Assembly (NCBI GenBank): GCA_021464525.1
Contig: JADRCO010000340.1
Coordinates: 1 to 37,031, forward strand
DNA from: Rhizophagus sp. LPA8_4_AMF
Lineage: Eukaryota > Glomeromycota > Glomeromycetes > Glomerales > Glomeraceae
Direction: 5' to 3'
Length of the DNA: 37,031 nt
Shown here: positions 1 through 10,261 of the stretch, piece after piece
Numbering within the stretch: the stretch's first letter is position 1
Layout of the letters: every line of letters begins with the position of its first letter
Translations under genes and position numbers: made by a program
Notes under the pieces: model-generated
What the model saw: the letters and a program-made list of their open reading frames with translations, nothing else
What the model was told of the DNA's origin: nothing
Databases searched by the model: none

Positions 1-353
1 CCTTTTTCAGCTGCTTCTTTATATAATTCAAATGCTCTAATTTCATCTTTTTCAGTTCCTATTCCATTTTGATAGCAATATCCAAGATAATTTATTGCAT
101 TAATATTTCCTTTTTCAGCTGCTTCTTTATATAATTCAAATGCTTTAATTTTATTTTTTTCAGTTCCTATTCCATGTTTATAACAATTTGCAAGATCATT
201 TATTGCAGTAATATTTCCTCCTTTAGCTGCTTCTTTGTATAATTCAAATGCTTTTTTTTCATTTTTTTCAGTTCTTATTCCACGCTGGTAACAATAACCA
301 AGATGACGTATATCGCTTGGATAAAGTAATTGTTTGTTATCATCTATTTGCAT
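1..353 (-). CDS. Sel1-repeat protein, partial (runs off window edge)
   Basis: Read on the minus strand from an ATG at 353 this stays open to the window edge and gives about three tandem 36-residue Sel1-like repeats. The recurring block is [29 protein letters not shown]. Sel1 repeats are a TPR subclass that forms helical-hairpin solenoids for protein-protein contacts, often next to kinase or BTB domains in mycorrhizal fungi (family knowledge). The C-terminus lies outside the window, so total length is unknown. The same frame continues upstream, past one TAG codon at 375-377, into a BED zinc finger (375-671). A 57-nt intron at 367-423, with a non-consensus GTCTCT donor and an AACTAG acceptor, would join the two in frame. 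The start at 353 is therefore provisional: it is right only if the two pieces are separate genes. Confidence 0.8.
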   Translation of the reverse strand, partial: MQIDDNKQLLYPSDIRHLGYCYQRGIRTEKNEKKAFELYKEAAKGGNITAINDLANCYKHGIGTEKNKIKAFELYKEAAEKGNINAINYLGYCYQNGIGTEKDEIRAFELYKEAAEK

Positions 354-374
354 TTTTGTTTCTTCTCTAGTTAA

Positions 375-671
375 CTACTTAAAGGATGAAGCTAATACTT
401 TAGCTAGTAATAAACCAAGAGACTTTATTTCTTCTTCGTTTATGTGTTTAATATTATCAATTTTAGATGCAGTATTTTTTTGTTTAGTTTGTGATTTTGC
501 ATTATTATTCGGTGCATTTGGGCACTTTTTGTTAAGATGGGCTTTCATTCTTTTGGGAACAGCTCGTTGAAAGTCCTTAGAGCAGTGTTTACATTGTACG
601 TGAGGATGTGGGTTGTCATTATTACCAATTATTTGAAAATGTTCCCAAACAGGTCCTTTTTTTCTTACCAT
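375..671 (-). CDS. BED-type zinc finger N-terminal coding segment
   Basis: An ATG at 671 opens a 98-residue frame that starts MVRKKGPVWEHF and carries a BED finger: CKHC around residues 27-30, then H-x-L-NKKC around residues 45-50, with the usual aromatic VWEHF before it. BED fingers are DNA-binding domains mostly derived from hAT transposases and reused in chromatin proteins (family knowledge). After the finger comes an N/K/Q-rich linker, and the frame stops at TAG 375-377. The next codons in the same frame lead straight into the Sel1 repeats at 1-353. This may be exon 1 of one BED-Sel1 gene (intron 367-423, which removes the stop), a short free-standing BED protein, or a gene broken by a stop. 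I cannot choose between these without transcript data. Confidence 0.65.
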   Translation of the reverse strand: MVRKKGPVWEHFQIIGNNDNPHPHVQCKHCSKDFQRAVPKRMKAHLNKKCPNAPNNNAKSQTKQKNTASKIDNIKHINEEEIKSLGLLLAKVLASSFK

Positions 672-792
672 TTGGTATTGGTTTATTGTTTAGAAAAAAA
701 ATTATTTTTAGTCTAGTGAAAAGTAAAAAGAAACATAATAAGAGATAAAAAGTTACGAAGGGACGAGTGATTTATATAGTTTATTCAACTTC

Positions 793-994
793 TACTAGTA
801 AAAAAAAGGAAATTATTTGTATGTTATAGAAATTTTCGAAAACTGGTTAATTAACCGGTCAATTTGGTTAATTATCCATGTTATAAAATGGGCTGAAAGT
901 CTGAAACATTGAACAAGTTATTAATCATAAAAGGAATAGCTTATGATGTGCGATGCAATGTGGGCCGATTATTACTAGTAAAAAAAAGGAAATT
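793..994. repeat. 22-bp direct repeat bracketing 158 bp
   Basis: The 22-bp block starting TACTAGTAAAA occurs identically at 793-814 and 973-994. The 158 bp between the copies has no recognisable gene. Identical direct repeats could mark the target duplication of a lost or short insertion, or a local duplication. The rest of 672-1440 shows no coding signal. Confidence 0.6.
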
Positions 995-1553
995 CAGGAA
1001 CTTTATTCGTTATTTTAAACACAAAAACCATGGCAAATAGTCTACAGAGACAAATTAATGATTTATAAAAAAAGTAACATTTATTCAATAACCCCTATTA
1101 CATGATCATCTTATGCCAATCGAATAAAAAAAATTTGTACTTTGAAAATAAAAATATATTTCGTAAAATAATACAAATAAGCATCACAAAGTTCACTGGT
1201 TTAATAAGATTCCAATGGGTTTTGATATAAATGGCAATTTCATGCTATTTACTAGTAACTATTTATTTTTTAAGGGTTTAGGGCTTTAGGCAAGATTTTA
1301 TATACAATATTTAGTAAATTTAAGTAATTATAAAAATTTTATCAAATTAGGCAAATTTATTATTCAATATATGAGAGAGCAGGAAAACTTTTTGCGATTT
1401 TCTTAGCTCCTTATTAATAAATATTTCTATCTAATATCATTAGTAGTGCTCCGAACGGTACGAGCTGACCCAGGTTAATTTGACCCGACTCGACTTTTAA
1501 ATCGGGTCGGTATTAATGATTTTAATGACCGTGACCCACACGAACTGACCCTA

Positions 1554-1674
1554 TATGGGCAGATTTGGCTCACTTGATGATCGGAATGTTGATCATTTTG
1601 GCCAAAATTAACGTTAATCAGTTTGGCCAAAATGATCGACATTCTGATCATCAAGTGAGCCAAATCCGCCCATA
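1554..1674. repeat. Near-perfect 53-bp-arm hairpin (foldback element)
   Basis: The left arm 1554-1606 and the right arm 1622-1674 are reverse complements with only three mismatches in 53 bp. They are separated by a 15-nt loop that itself contains the palindrome ATTAACGTTAAT. The arms include TTGGCCAAAA and TCACTTGATGATC. The hairpin sits inside a wider GACCC/GGGTC-rich repeat (about 1444-1740), which begins AGTGCTCCGAAC and alternates TGACCCGA and TCGGGTC motifs. It would transcribe into a long stable stem. It looks like a recently formed MITE or foldback unit; no protein-coding sequence is present. Confidence 0.85.
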
Positions 1675-2153
1675 TGCAGCAGGTCGGGTCATAAATTTGG
1701 TTTTGACCCGGATGTTTATTATTCTGGCTAAATTATAATATCGGCCGAAATTAGTCCAAAGAATTATGTTAAACAAATTAACATCATTTTCATTATCTTT
1801 TTTTGATTTCTACTAGTATTGTGCCTAATTCTTTGACTTTTATTATATTAAACTAGATTCAGAACTGAGTTTTTAATTTATTTTGGCTACAGTAAATGGT
1901 CTGAGGCATGACCATTCATAATACAATTGTCAGGTAGTCACTAGTGGTAAATCACTAAGCCACCTTTTTTTAACCAATGATTAAATGAAGGGAATATTAA
2001 TATTAATATTAATTTTACTAATTTTTACCACGTTCCATGAGAGATTTGGCTGGTGAGCTGAGTCTGGATGGTTGACATTTGTGGAATTGAAGGGAAATTA
2101 GTAAATTTCTAGGAGAAATTTCACATAATCAAGTTAGTAACCATTTTTTTTAA

Positions 2154-2321
2154 GTGTTCGGGTTTAACCAGGGTACATGAGTTAAATTATACTCGGGTTG
2201 AATCAAGGGTTGGGTTATGAAAATATGAGACACGAATATATACGAGTCTTTCATTTTTTTGTTCAGATCAGGTCGATTATATTCTCAAAACCTGATCCGA
2301 CTTAACCTGGCATGAGCACTA
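2154..2321. repeat. GGGTC/GACCC-rich MITE-like repeat
   Basis: This stretch starts AGTGTTCGGGTTTAACC and ends with the complement of AGTGCTCATGCCAGG, so the ends are imperfect inverted repeats (AGTG-Y-TC). It shares the TCGGGTT/GATCCGA word pattern with the elements near 1444-1740 and 30731-30870, suggesting one dispersed repeat family. The remaining 1741-2153 is AT-rich with no coding signal. Confidence 0.45.
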
Positions 2322-2375
2322 CGTAAGATTAAATGAATCAGAGATAACAATACCCATCCTGATACAACTTACCTC

Positions 2376-2954
2376 AAATTCTTCATGATTTGAAGTGCCA
2401 AAATTACTTGTTTTCTCGCATTTATAAACATCAGCTTCTGCTTGTGCATATGCTCAAAAAATATAAGAAACTCACTTTTTTATGGCAAATTTAACATAGT
2501 TGTAATTACTTCGCCTTTAACTCTGACCGATTTTCATGCCAAACAAAAATAGTACATAAGTTGTTACGCGCTAAAGCCATAATAAAAATTCACTTTGTAA
2601 CCTCGCGATCTAGAGATTATAGAGGGCGGAAACCATATAAACAAGATCAAATATCCTCGATTCCACATTTAACGGGATGAACTTTATATTTGGAAGTTTG
2701 TGTCTGTGTACAAGCGTCATATTTAAAGGTAAAATAACAACACACAGTGGAAGAACTCAAATGTTGAGATAAGATTTCATCATTTTCGATCATTTCTACT
2801 GGCTAAGTTTTCTCGAGTATCATTATTATTTCCAATACTGATCTGATTAATACTTACCTTTTTTCGGATTGCTTGATTCTTTTTGATACATTCTCGTTGT
2901 TGTATTTATTTCTCGATTTTCCAGAACTGCTTCATAAGCCAAGTCATTCGACAT
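2376..2954 (-). pseudogene. Candidate small gene or gene remnant, unrecognised
   Basis: On the minus strand an ATG at 2954 starts a 97-nt exon (2858-2954; MSNDLAYEAVLENREINT and on to NPKK) that ends at a consensus GTAAGT donor. A TAG acceptor puts exon 2 at 2647-2795 in the correct phase; it reads EMIENDEILSQHLSSST and stops at TGA 2647-2649, giving 81 residues in all. Further downstream, open, coding-like stretches appear in the same orientation: HENRSELKAK before a GTAATT donor (about 2509-2540), and AYAQAEADVYKCEK to NHEEFE ending at a GTAAGT donor near 2376. The true gene may therefore have more exons or be decayed. I recognise no family; composition suggests a charged, helical protein. 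Confidence 0.35.
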
Positions 2955-3250
2955 CACCTATGTCTTTATTTGATCCTTGTTCGACATTTATACTAAAAAC
3001 AGGAAAATAAAATTGAGTAAAGATATCTGTAAATTGAATATCCGATTTGCAAATCATTTGTTTTTTTCCGTTGTTGCTTTTCAATGTTCAATAAAGATTC
3101 TTAATATTCAGTTTTTGATAAAAGCTCTAGAGGGAATATGTTTAAAGGCTTTAGCAGACACATAAAGAATACTCTAGCACTAGCAGCAAACCACAACAGA
3201 TCACAATAAGTATCTTTATAAAATATTTTATCCATTATTTCTGTAAAAAC

Positions 3251-3359
3251 TCCGTAAACATGAGCCTTTCGCGGATCTATTCACGGAAAATGTAAATAAT
3301 TTGATAAATTAAGTGATACAAGGTTATTAATTCCGGAAATATGAGCCTTTTACGGAAAT
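3251..3359. repeat. Direct repeat of a 26-29-bp CCG-AAA-ATGAGCCTTT block
   Basis: The sequence CCGTAAACATGAGCCTTTCG at about 3252 recurs as CCGGAAATATGAGCCTTTTA at about 3333, 80 bp apart, each followed by CGGA. The function is unknown; it looks like a short dispersed repeat. The surrounding 2955-3568 has no gene I can support. Confidence 0.4.
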
Positions 3360-3568
3360 AAGACGGAATATAAAAAATGGATCAACTTTTTTTATAGGGC
3401 ATAGCCCGGATGGGGAAACCGTAATTGCCCGCCCCTTCCTTGGTTGATACACATAAATCATCAGAGGGGGAATCGTAATTATCCCTCATAGTCATGGAAA
3501 TTAGATATTTTATCTATCCCCATACTGCATGTGATTGCATATGTTATATAAAGGTCCCAACATATGAT

Positions 3569-3676
3569 TTCCCGACAGGACATTTCTGACAGGTTTGACA
3601 GGTTTGGACAGAGTTATGCACTAACACGTGAACAAACGGCCGGGATTAGGCTGTAGGGAAAATGTCCTGTTGGGAA
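3569..3676. repeat. Short element with 18-bp terminal inverted repeats
   Basis: TTCCCGACAGGACATTTC at 3569-3586 is the reverse complement, with two mismatches, of the block ending at 3676 (AAAATGTCCTGTTGGGAA). The interior holds TGACAGGTTTGACAGG tandem words. The size of about 108 bp and paired ends fit a small MITE. No coding sequence is seen. Confidence 0.55.
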
Positions 3677-5491
3677 GTTGTCTGACATTGATATAAGGTA
3701 AGTATTAATATAGATTACAATACTTAAACTTGCTGAGCAAGATATTTGCTTTTTCTTGAACTCCCCGTGAGATACACGCTCAAATGAATTTGTGAGCCTG
3801 AAAGACTGTTGAAAATAAATAACTAAAGTCACTTTGGCTAATTTTCACGTGATGATCACCACTGTTCAGCCAATAATTTTGTTCTCACGTTAACTTGATG
3901 AAGTTATTGTAAAGCAAACCTTCAAACCGTAAAAAATATTCTTTCAATATGTAATTATATAATAACCTATACAATAACTACGAATGTACAAAATAATACT
4001 TGTAATTCCACTATTATTATTATCCCATTCCATATGAAAGAAATCCTTTATTGTACAGTTTTTTTCAATCTATTAAAGAAAATTCCAATGTACTTTGGGT
4101 ATTATCAATTTAAGATGGTATAGCAAATTTTTCCCCATATTATTTAACAAATTAGAACTGTTGATAATAATTTAAAACATCACGTAATGGATGTTGTATA
4201 GGAGATAATTGAAACCCGATTTTCTGCAAAAGCTAGTATTTAATTATTAGTGTAAGTTATAATAATAAATTTTTATACTTTACAAAAATATACCTAATAT
4301 TCTTTCAATTAATTTAATATTAATTATTTATGAAAATTTATTGTTTCTACATTATCAAATTCACAATCTTCAAATCGTTTCTCATTTTTTATTATCAAAT
4401 TATTCATTTATCGTTCATCTTTTTCAATAATTTGAGATTGGATCAAAATTTCTTTAATCATTAGATGACCTTTTGTTTTATTATGTAATTTCCTTTAATA
4501 ATTCCTTAGTCTTAAAATGTAATATAAAAAAAAATAGAAAATAGAAAATTGTAATAACATTATTAATTAATAAAATATAATACAAATAAAATATAATTCA
4601 AGTAAAATATTTAATATTTGTTTTGACATTTATATCATTTTTTTTTTTTCAAAATAATTCCTTTTTCATTTAAAAATTTCTCAATTTTCTCAAGTAGAAT
4701 GATATCTTTTTACAAATCTTATTTTGGTTGTTAAAAGTTTTTTAGGAAAATTTCATGAAAAAATAAGAAAGTTGTACGACGTAAAGGATTGACATAGTTA
4801 ACCGAAATAAACATCCGGATCATGTGTGCAGATCATGTGGAACCTGGCAGACTGATACCATTTTTTCTCATATATATCACGTGGTATTGGTGCGACATTT
4901 GGGATTTTGGGTTGATCAGTATTTTGTTTGAAGCCCTTTTAAAAAATGTAAGACCGTTTCATATGTTTAATTTACCTCACCCTTTCTCATTTAATTGAAA
5001 GTCCGCGGATGAATGAGAATGAAAAATGGGGATATGCTAATTTTTTATCTGTACATTTTTGGATTAACCAATTGGCATACCCCTTTAATTATACAAAATA
5101 TTTGTAAGATTCATATCCCAAACCTGGAAATTAAGTTAAATATAATATAGCTTTTTAAAATGTGTGCATATTGATAAAATTATTTTAATAGTCAAAATCT
5201 GCATTTCCTATAATTCTGGTAGAAATTATGCAATGACAATCTTTCTATGCATGCTAACTGCACAAATATATATGCTTTATAATAATTTTTTTTATATATA
5301 AAAGTAGGAAAATAGCATATGTATATATAACTCAAAAATTACTTGTAGTTATATTTAATAAATCATATTTATATCAGTAGAAATACAGATTTTGAAATTA
5401 CTGTAAATTATATATAAATTTTATATATTAAATTCTCATTCATTCATGAACTGCCAAATAAATATTTATGAATAGGAAAAAAATTCTTTTC

Positions 5492-5709
5492 TATAAAATA
5501 AAATGTATTAAATTCAGTTTATATTTATTGTTCATATGTAAAAAATGTCTAAAAAAAATACCATTTTGTTTAATTTTTATTTAAATCTTATTTTTTTTAA
5601 TTTTTTTGTAATTAGATATAAATTAGATAAAATAATACTTTTTTAGACATTTTTTACATATTATAAATAACAAATATAAAATGAATTTGACTCATTTTAT
5701 TTTTATAGA
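5492..5709. repeat. Long imperfect inverted repeat, about 72-bp arms
   Basis: The left arm 5492-5563 (starting CTATAAAATAAAATG and containing TGTAAAAAATGTCTAAAAA) pairs with the right arm 5638-5709. The inner AATTTTTATTTAAATCTTA and its diverged complement extend the stem further into the loop. This is a foldback/MITE structure; the arms have diverged enough to suggest it is old. Confidence 0.7.
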
Positions 5710-6375
5710 ACTTTGAAGATAAGTTTTTTCATATTTTTAATAAATTAACTTATTTTTTAAAAGTTAAAAATTAGAATTATACAATTTTATTAGTATTCAG
5801 TGATCCAATTTTAATAAACTTATTTTTTGTTTTGTAGTTCTTATTGAATTTTGTAATTTTTTTTAAAAAAAATTTATTAAATCAGATTATTAAATACTGA
5901 AACTTTGCAAAAAAACAATTTTTGAATTTTAATAAAAAAGGGTGATTTTGCTTAAAAATTCATTATAATTTATATATTAAATATTTGGAATTCTATTATT
6001 CCATTATTAATAAATTTAATAATTAGAATAATAAATTAATATTTTATAATATTCAAAAAATTCAATTTATATATTATATTTTACTTTTTTTATATTAAAT
6101 ATTGTTTTTAATATTTAAAATTAAATTACATGTAACTTTATTTATAATGAATTTATATATTATATAAATAATATTATTTAAGAAATAAAAATTAGAGTAT
6201 CAAAAAAAAAATTACTAATAATTAACATAAATTTACAATTAAATCATATATGAATTTTTTGTAATTGATTTACAAATTACAAATTAAATGAACTTAATTA
6301 ATATTTAATAAATTATTAATTAAAAAAAAGTTTAATTAGCAAAAAATTTATTAAGAATTTTATTTGATATTTTAT

Positions 6376-6546
6376 ATATATACTGTTCAAATTATTTTGG
6401 GATGTTATAATTATAATTTGAGATGGTATAAATGTATAATTCATTTAATTTATTATATAAAGTGCCAAAATAATTTAAAATACTATAATTGAATTTAGGA
6501 TTTTACATTATAGCAGTCTAAAATAATTTGAATAATATATATAGTA
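6376..6546. repeat. Inverted repeat, about 26-bp arms
   Basis: TGTTCAAATTATTTTGGGA near 6384-6402 is matched in reverse complement by TCTAAAATAATTTGAATA near 6517-6535, with flanking TATATA on both sides. It lies directly next to the larger foldback at 6555-6925, so the two may be parts of one composite element. Confidence 0.5.
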
Positions 6547-6554
6547 TTTTATTT

Positions 6555-6960
6555 CTATGAAAAGTATTTATATTTAAAATATACCTATAACATTATTAAA
6601 ATATATTTAAAATAAGTATTAATTTTAATTTGTGATATACTTATATTATACTTAAAATATATCTAAAATAGTTCTAAGATATACTTTTAATATACTTGTA
6701 TTTTGTCCAAATACTTAAATTATACTTAAAATATACTTAAATTAGATTTTAAGTACAATATAAGTGTAATTTTTTGCATATTTAAAATATACTTAAATAT
6801 TAATTTAAATATATTATATAAATAATTTAACTATTTAAGTATATTTTAAATATAATTTAAGTATTTAGGCAAAATACAAGTGCATTGAAAGTATATTTAA
6901 GAACTATTTTAGATATATTTTAAGAGGATCTTGAACATCTCATATATAATTCATAAATGA
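6555..6960. repeat. Large foldback element, about 92-bp arms
   Basis: The arm 6651-6742 (starting CTTAAAATATATCTAAAATA and containing CTTGTATTTTG) pairs with 6833-6924 over about 92 bp with few mismatches. The left flank 6555-6650 (starting TATGAAAAGTATTTATA) is present again, in opposite orientation, at 8953-9057. This shows a mobile or duplicating repeat family built from ATACTTAAAATATA words. There is no coding capacity. Confidence 0.8.
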
Positions 6961-7967
6961 CTTTTTGCAAATTCAGCCAAATTTAGCTTAATATCATACT
7001 TTTGAGTTTTTGCAAATTGGATCAAATTTTACAAAATTATCATATATTTTTGAGCAAATTGTCCCTATTTTCAGTATAATATGTGTTATTAATTTAATAT
7101 ATGTAAAATGCGATAAATATATTAAACATGTAAAAACATGTAAAAACATGTTAAAATGCATAATAATAAAGTTATTGTTTATTAAATAATACCATTATAT
7201 TAATGCAAATTAATTATAATGGTAAAATTACAATAATTTATATATTGCATAATTTTAATTTCAGGATGCATAAGACACATCACGTTTTTTTACATTTTTG
7301 TATATATGTTCTGCATATACATTCGTGTAAAGATAAAAATTATATAATAAACCAAAATTTCTAAGAGTAGGTAGTTAGAAATGGAAAGTGGGTATTTTTT
7401 TTTTAAAAAAAAGTTTCTTTTAGAATAAAAGTTTTACACTAATTGATTAATTTTAAGAGACAGATCGCTACTTAACAGAAGAAAATGATCAGCATTTTAT
7501 AATTAATTTTACAGGCTTTGTATTAATAAAAAATCCATTTTTTGGAATGTGGCGTTCTTCATTATAAAATTTTTACAACAAATAAAAAAAAACAGTATAC
7601 AGCGGTTCAAGAGGACCCTGCTTACTTTTAATAAAGGTTATTCACAGGCCTAAGGTAAAAATTATATGTAAAAGTTTGTGAAGACTCTACTTTAAATAGA
7701 TAAATTAAATCTAAAAAAGAAAGGTTATTATGTATGATTTTTTTCCTTTTTAGACTCATTAACTGAATTAAGAATTAAAGTAAGGTAAAAATCATTAGTA
7801 AAGGGTCAATTTCCTACAGTGACTTTTATTATAAGTAAGCAGAGTCCTAGTTCAAGTGATTAAGGGCAATATTTTACAAAGTTTATGAATTTCTTTCTAC
7901 ACTTATAGCAAATATAAGGAAACAATTAATTTTTACATAATTTATAAAAGATAGAGCACCAAAACTT

Positions 7968-8375
7968 ACAAAAAACAAAAAGGAAATGAAAGAAATATTA
8001 GTGACATCCTTCTAATATTTCTCATTATAAAAAGCTCACTTATATAAATTTATAAATCGTTTTCAAATGAAATTTAAAGGTTTAAGGCGCTCAAGTTTGA
8101 AGTCTATAAAAAAAATGCTAGTAAAATTCTATCAACTGTCCTAATTATAAAAATAACCTATCTATATACTCATATATTTTATCCTAAAGAAATTTAGAGA
8201 TCTAAGACGTCACTACAAAAAACAAAAGGAATTATTAGTAAAGTCTTACTAATATTCCTCATTATAAAAAAAAACTCCACCAATATATTTTTTTTCCAAT
8301 GAAATTCAAAGGTTCAAGTCTGAAATCTGAAATGGCAAAACCTATAAAAGATAAAAGGAATGTTAGTAACATTTT
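7968..8375. repeat. Degenerate tandem repeat, period about 120 bp
   Basis: At least three diverged units share, in order, ACAAAAAACAAAAAGGAA, a TTAGTRA-x-TCYT-x-TAATAT segment, CTMATTATAAAAA and GAAATTYARAGRTYYAAG. The ATTATAAAA anchor recurs at about 8024, 8144 and 8261. A partial fourth unit starts near 8337. It is noncoding and looks like a decayed satellite or tandemly duplicated unit. Confidence 0.6.
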
Positions 8376-8934
8376 ATTTATAAATCTAGAAATATTATTT
8401 TACAAAATTACAAAAATGTGAATGCAGAAAACTAATAAAAAAAAATTAAATATCTAATAAAAGTAAAATAATACTGTCAAAAATATTAAAAATATTTTAT
8501 TAAATATCTAAACAGGTCAAAATTTTATGGTTAAAATGCTGTGTTCTTTCATAATAAAGTCAAAGACATTAAACTTTGATAATGTGAAATTTTGTGGGTG
8601 GCTTAGTAAGGATACGTACTATTCATTAATATATTTAGCATCTTAATTGAATATCATATAAGAATATGTCAGCCTAACAAAAACTGTGTACTAGCCATTT
8701 TTGGTAATAATTTGTGTAAATTGGCATTATTAAATTTCTTCCATTAAGTGCTGATTTCTCCCTTAAGCTTATTTTATATAGAAAATTTTTTAAAAATTTT
8801 ATGAAGTTATATTCTGAATTTTAGCAAATTACATATGAATTTAGTAGTCATAATTAAGTTTTTAGCAGATTATATTAGTTTTAGAAGAAGCAAAAAGCGC
8901 TTAAATCTATACAAATCAGTTATGACCTGTATAT

Positions 8935-9060
8935 AAAATATCTGAGATCCTATTTTAAGTATAATATAAGTATATCGCAAAATTCAAATTAATACTTATT
9001 TTAAGTATATTTTAATAAAATTATAAGTATATTTTAAGTATAAATACTTTTCATAGGGTA
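8935..9060. repeat. Short copy of the 6555-6960 foldback family
   Basis: Read in reverse this begins CCTATGAAAAGTATTTATAC and follows the 6555-6657 sequence closely, then jumps to a motif matching the other end of that element (AGGATCT). It therefore looks like an internally deleted derivative of the same family. Confidence 0.65.
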
Positions 9061-9308
9061 TATTAATAAAGTTTATTTTTACTATAATAATTTGAATACT
9101 ACTAATATTATATTAAAAATGCATTAAAAAGTATTCTTTTAGAATATTATAAAATTTATTAATTGTATATTTCATGAAATTGGAAAGTTGATTTTACAAA
9201 TGGAGATAAAACTTAATAATATTATTTTTTTTTTGCAGCATATGTAATATTTTATTAGAGTTAATATTTAAAATATATGTAATTTAAAACTATTTAATGT
9301 AATTTAAG

Positions 9309-9340
9309 TACAGTTGACCTCCTTTATAGGCACCTCTTGT
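9309..9340. repeat. Solo pogo/mariner-like terminal repeat
   Basis: TACAGTTGACCTCCTTTATA followed by GGCACCTC matches the terminal repeat of the complete element at 9823-10024, but no opposite end is found nearby. It is a truncated copy. The rest of 9061-9822 is AT-rich and shows no convincing gene. Confidence 0.55.
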
Positions 9341-9822
9341 ATTTTATACAATATAATTGTGATTAAGGAAAATCTTATTAAAATAATAATTTCATATGTG
9401 AAAATTTCAAAATGCCAATTTGAATGTTAATTTGTGGCTTAATTTTAATGATCAGTAAAATAAATAATTATATATTTTTATGGCCAGAATGTAGATCAAT
9501 ATGTCTGCAAAATTATATGACGATCTGGCCAAAATTGAAAATTTTTTATAATGCTGATTATCCTAATTTGAAAATTGCAGGCAAATTTGCCCGCAATACG
9601 GTTTAAGGGATAGTAAAAGTAAATCGTGTACTTTTTATTATAATTTATTTTATATATTAATAGGTTATAGATATAATTTTAAATAATTATTAATATAATA
9701 ATTTTATCACTCATACAGGTAAAGTAGGCTTGATAATGCATATATAGGGTCTTTTATAGATGACAGGTGGTTTATTGATTCTCTTTTAAATAAGTCAAGT
9801 AGCGAGCTTCTGGATTTGCATG

Positions 9823-10024
9823 TACAGTCAACCTCCTTTATAGTCACACCTCTCGGGACCAAAAAAAAAGGGTGTGATTATAAAAAAAGTCATATGTTGT
9901 GACTATAGAGGAGGTTTTTCTAATATGTTTATTAGTACATTGGGCCAAAATATGGTGTGCTTATAAAGGGGAATTTTATATGATGTGATTATACAGGAGG
10001 TGACTATATAGGGGTTCAACTGTA
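9823..10024. mobile_element. pogo/Tc1-mariner-like MITE with TA target duplication
   Basis: A 202-bp element including the flanking TA dinucleotides. The left end reads TA-CAGTCAACCTCCTTTATAG and the right end is the complement of TA-CAGTTGAACCCCTATATAG. Repeated GTGATTATA / TGACTATA words lie inside. Ends of the form CAGTTGACC...TATAG with a TA target site are typical of pogo/Tigger-type elements (family knowledge). No transposase is encoded, so it is non-autonomous. Confidence 0.8.
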
Positions 10025-10261
10025 ACTCATTTTGGACTTCATTTTTTAATCAATAAATGCATTGCAACAATTAAAAAAAAATATAATAATTTTAATAAAT
10101 ATTAAATTTTGTTCACTATAATTAATTGCCAAATTGATGTAATTAATTAGCTAAAAAGATATAAACTGTAATAATATTGCAAAATGTAAATCCTATACAT
10201 TTATTTTTGCCCTATTAGAAAACACTATAAAACATTTAATTCTAAAAGCAATTTGCTTTAA

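Larger units (their letters stand above)
3840..7960. other. Gene-free AT-rich stretch with foldback repeats
   Basis: No frame shows protein-like composition and no tRNA-like structure was seen. The stretch is long A/T runs with islands of inverted repeats (listed separately) and a short tandem array of ACATGTAAAA near 7124-7155. A small, less AT-rich island at about 4780-4930 contains CACGTG and repeated GATCATGTG words but no open frame. Confidence 0.7.

Noticed and set aside
334..570. Plus-strand 78-codon ORF
   Set aside because: It is antisense to the BED finger and the start of the Sel1 repeats, which have clear domain motifs on the minus strand.
2977..3165. Plus-strand 62-codon ORF
   Set aside because: AT-driven amino-acid composition, no motif, no splice or promoter context.
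3614..3832. Minus-strand 72-codon ORF with a plausible SFERVSHGEFKKKQ segment
   Set aside because: Its 3-prime part runs into the inverted repeat at 3569-3676, no domain is recognisable, and no splice partner was found.
9424..9606. Plus-strand 60-codon ORF
   Set aside because: It has paired GGCCA words and repeat-like context, with composition typical of random AT-rich frames.
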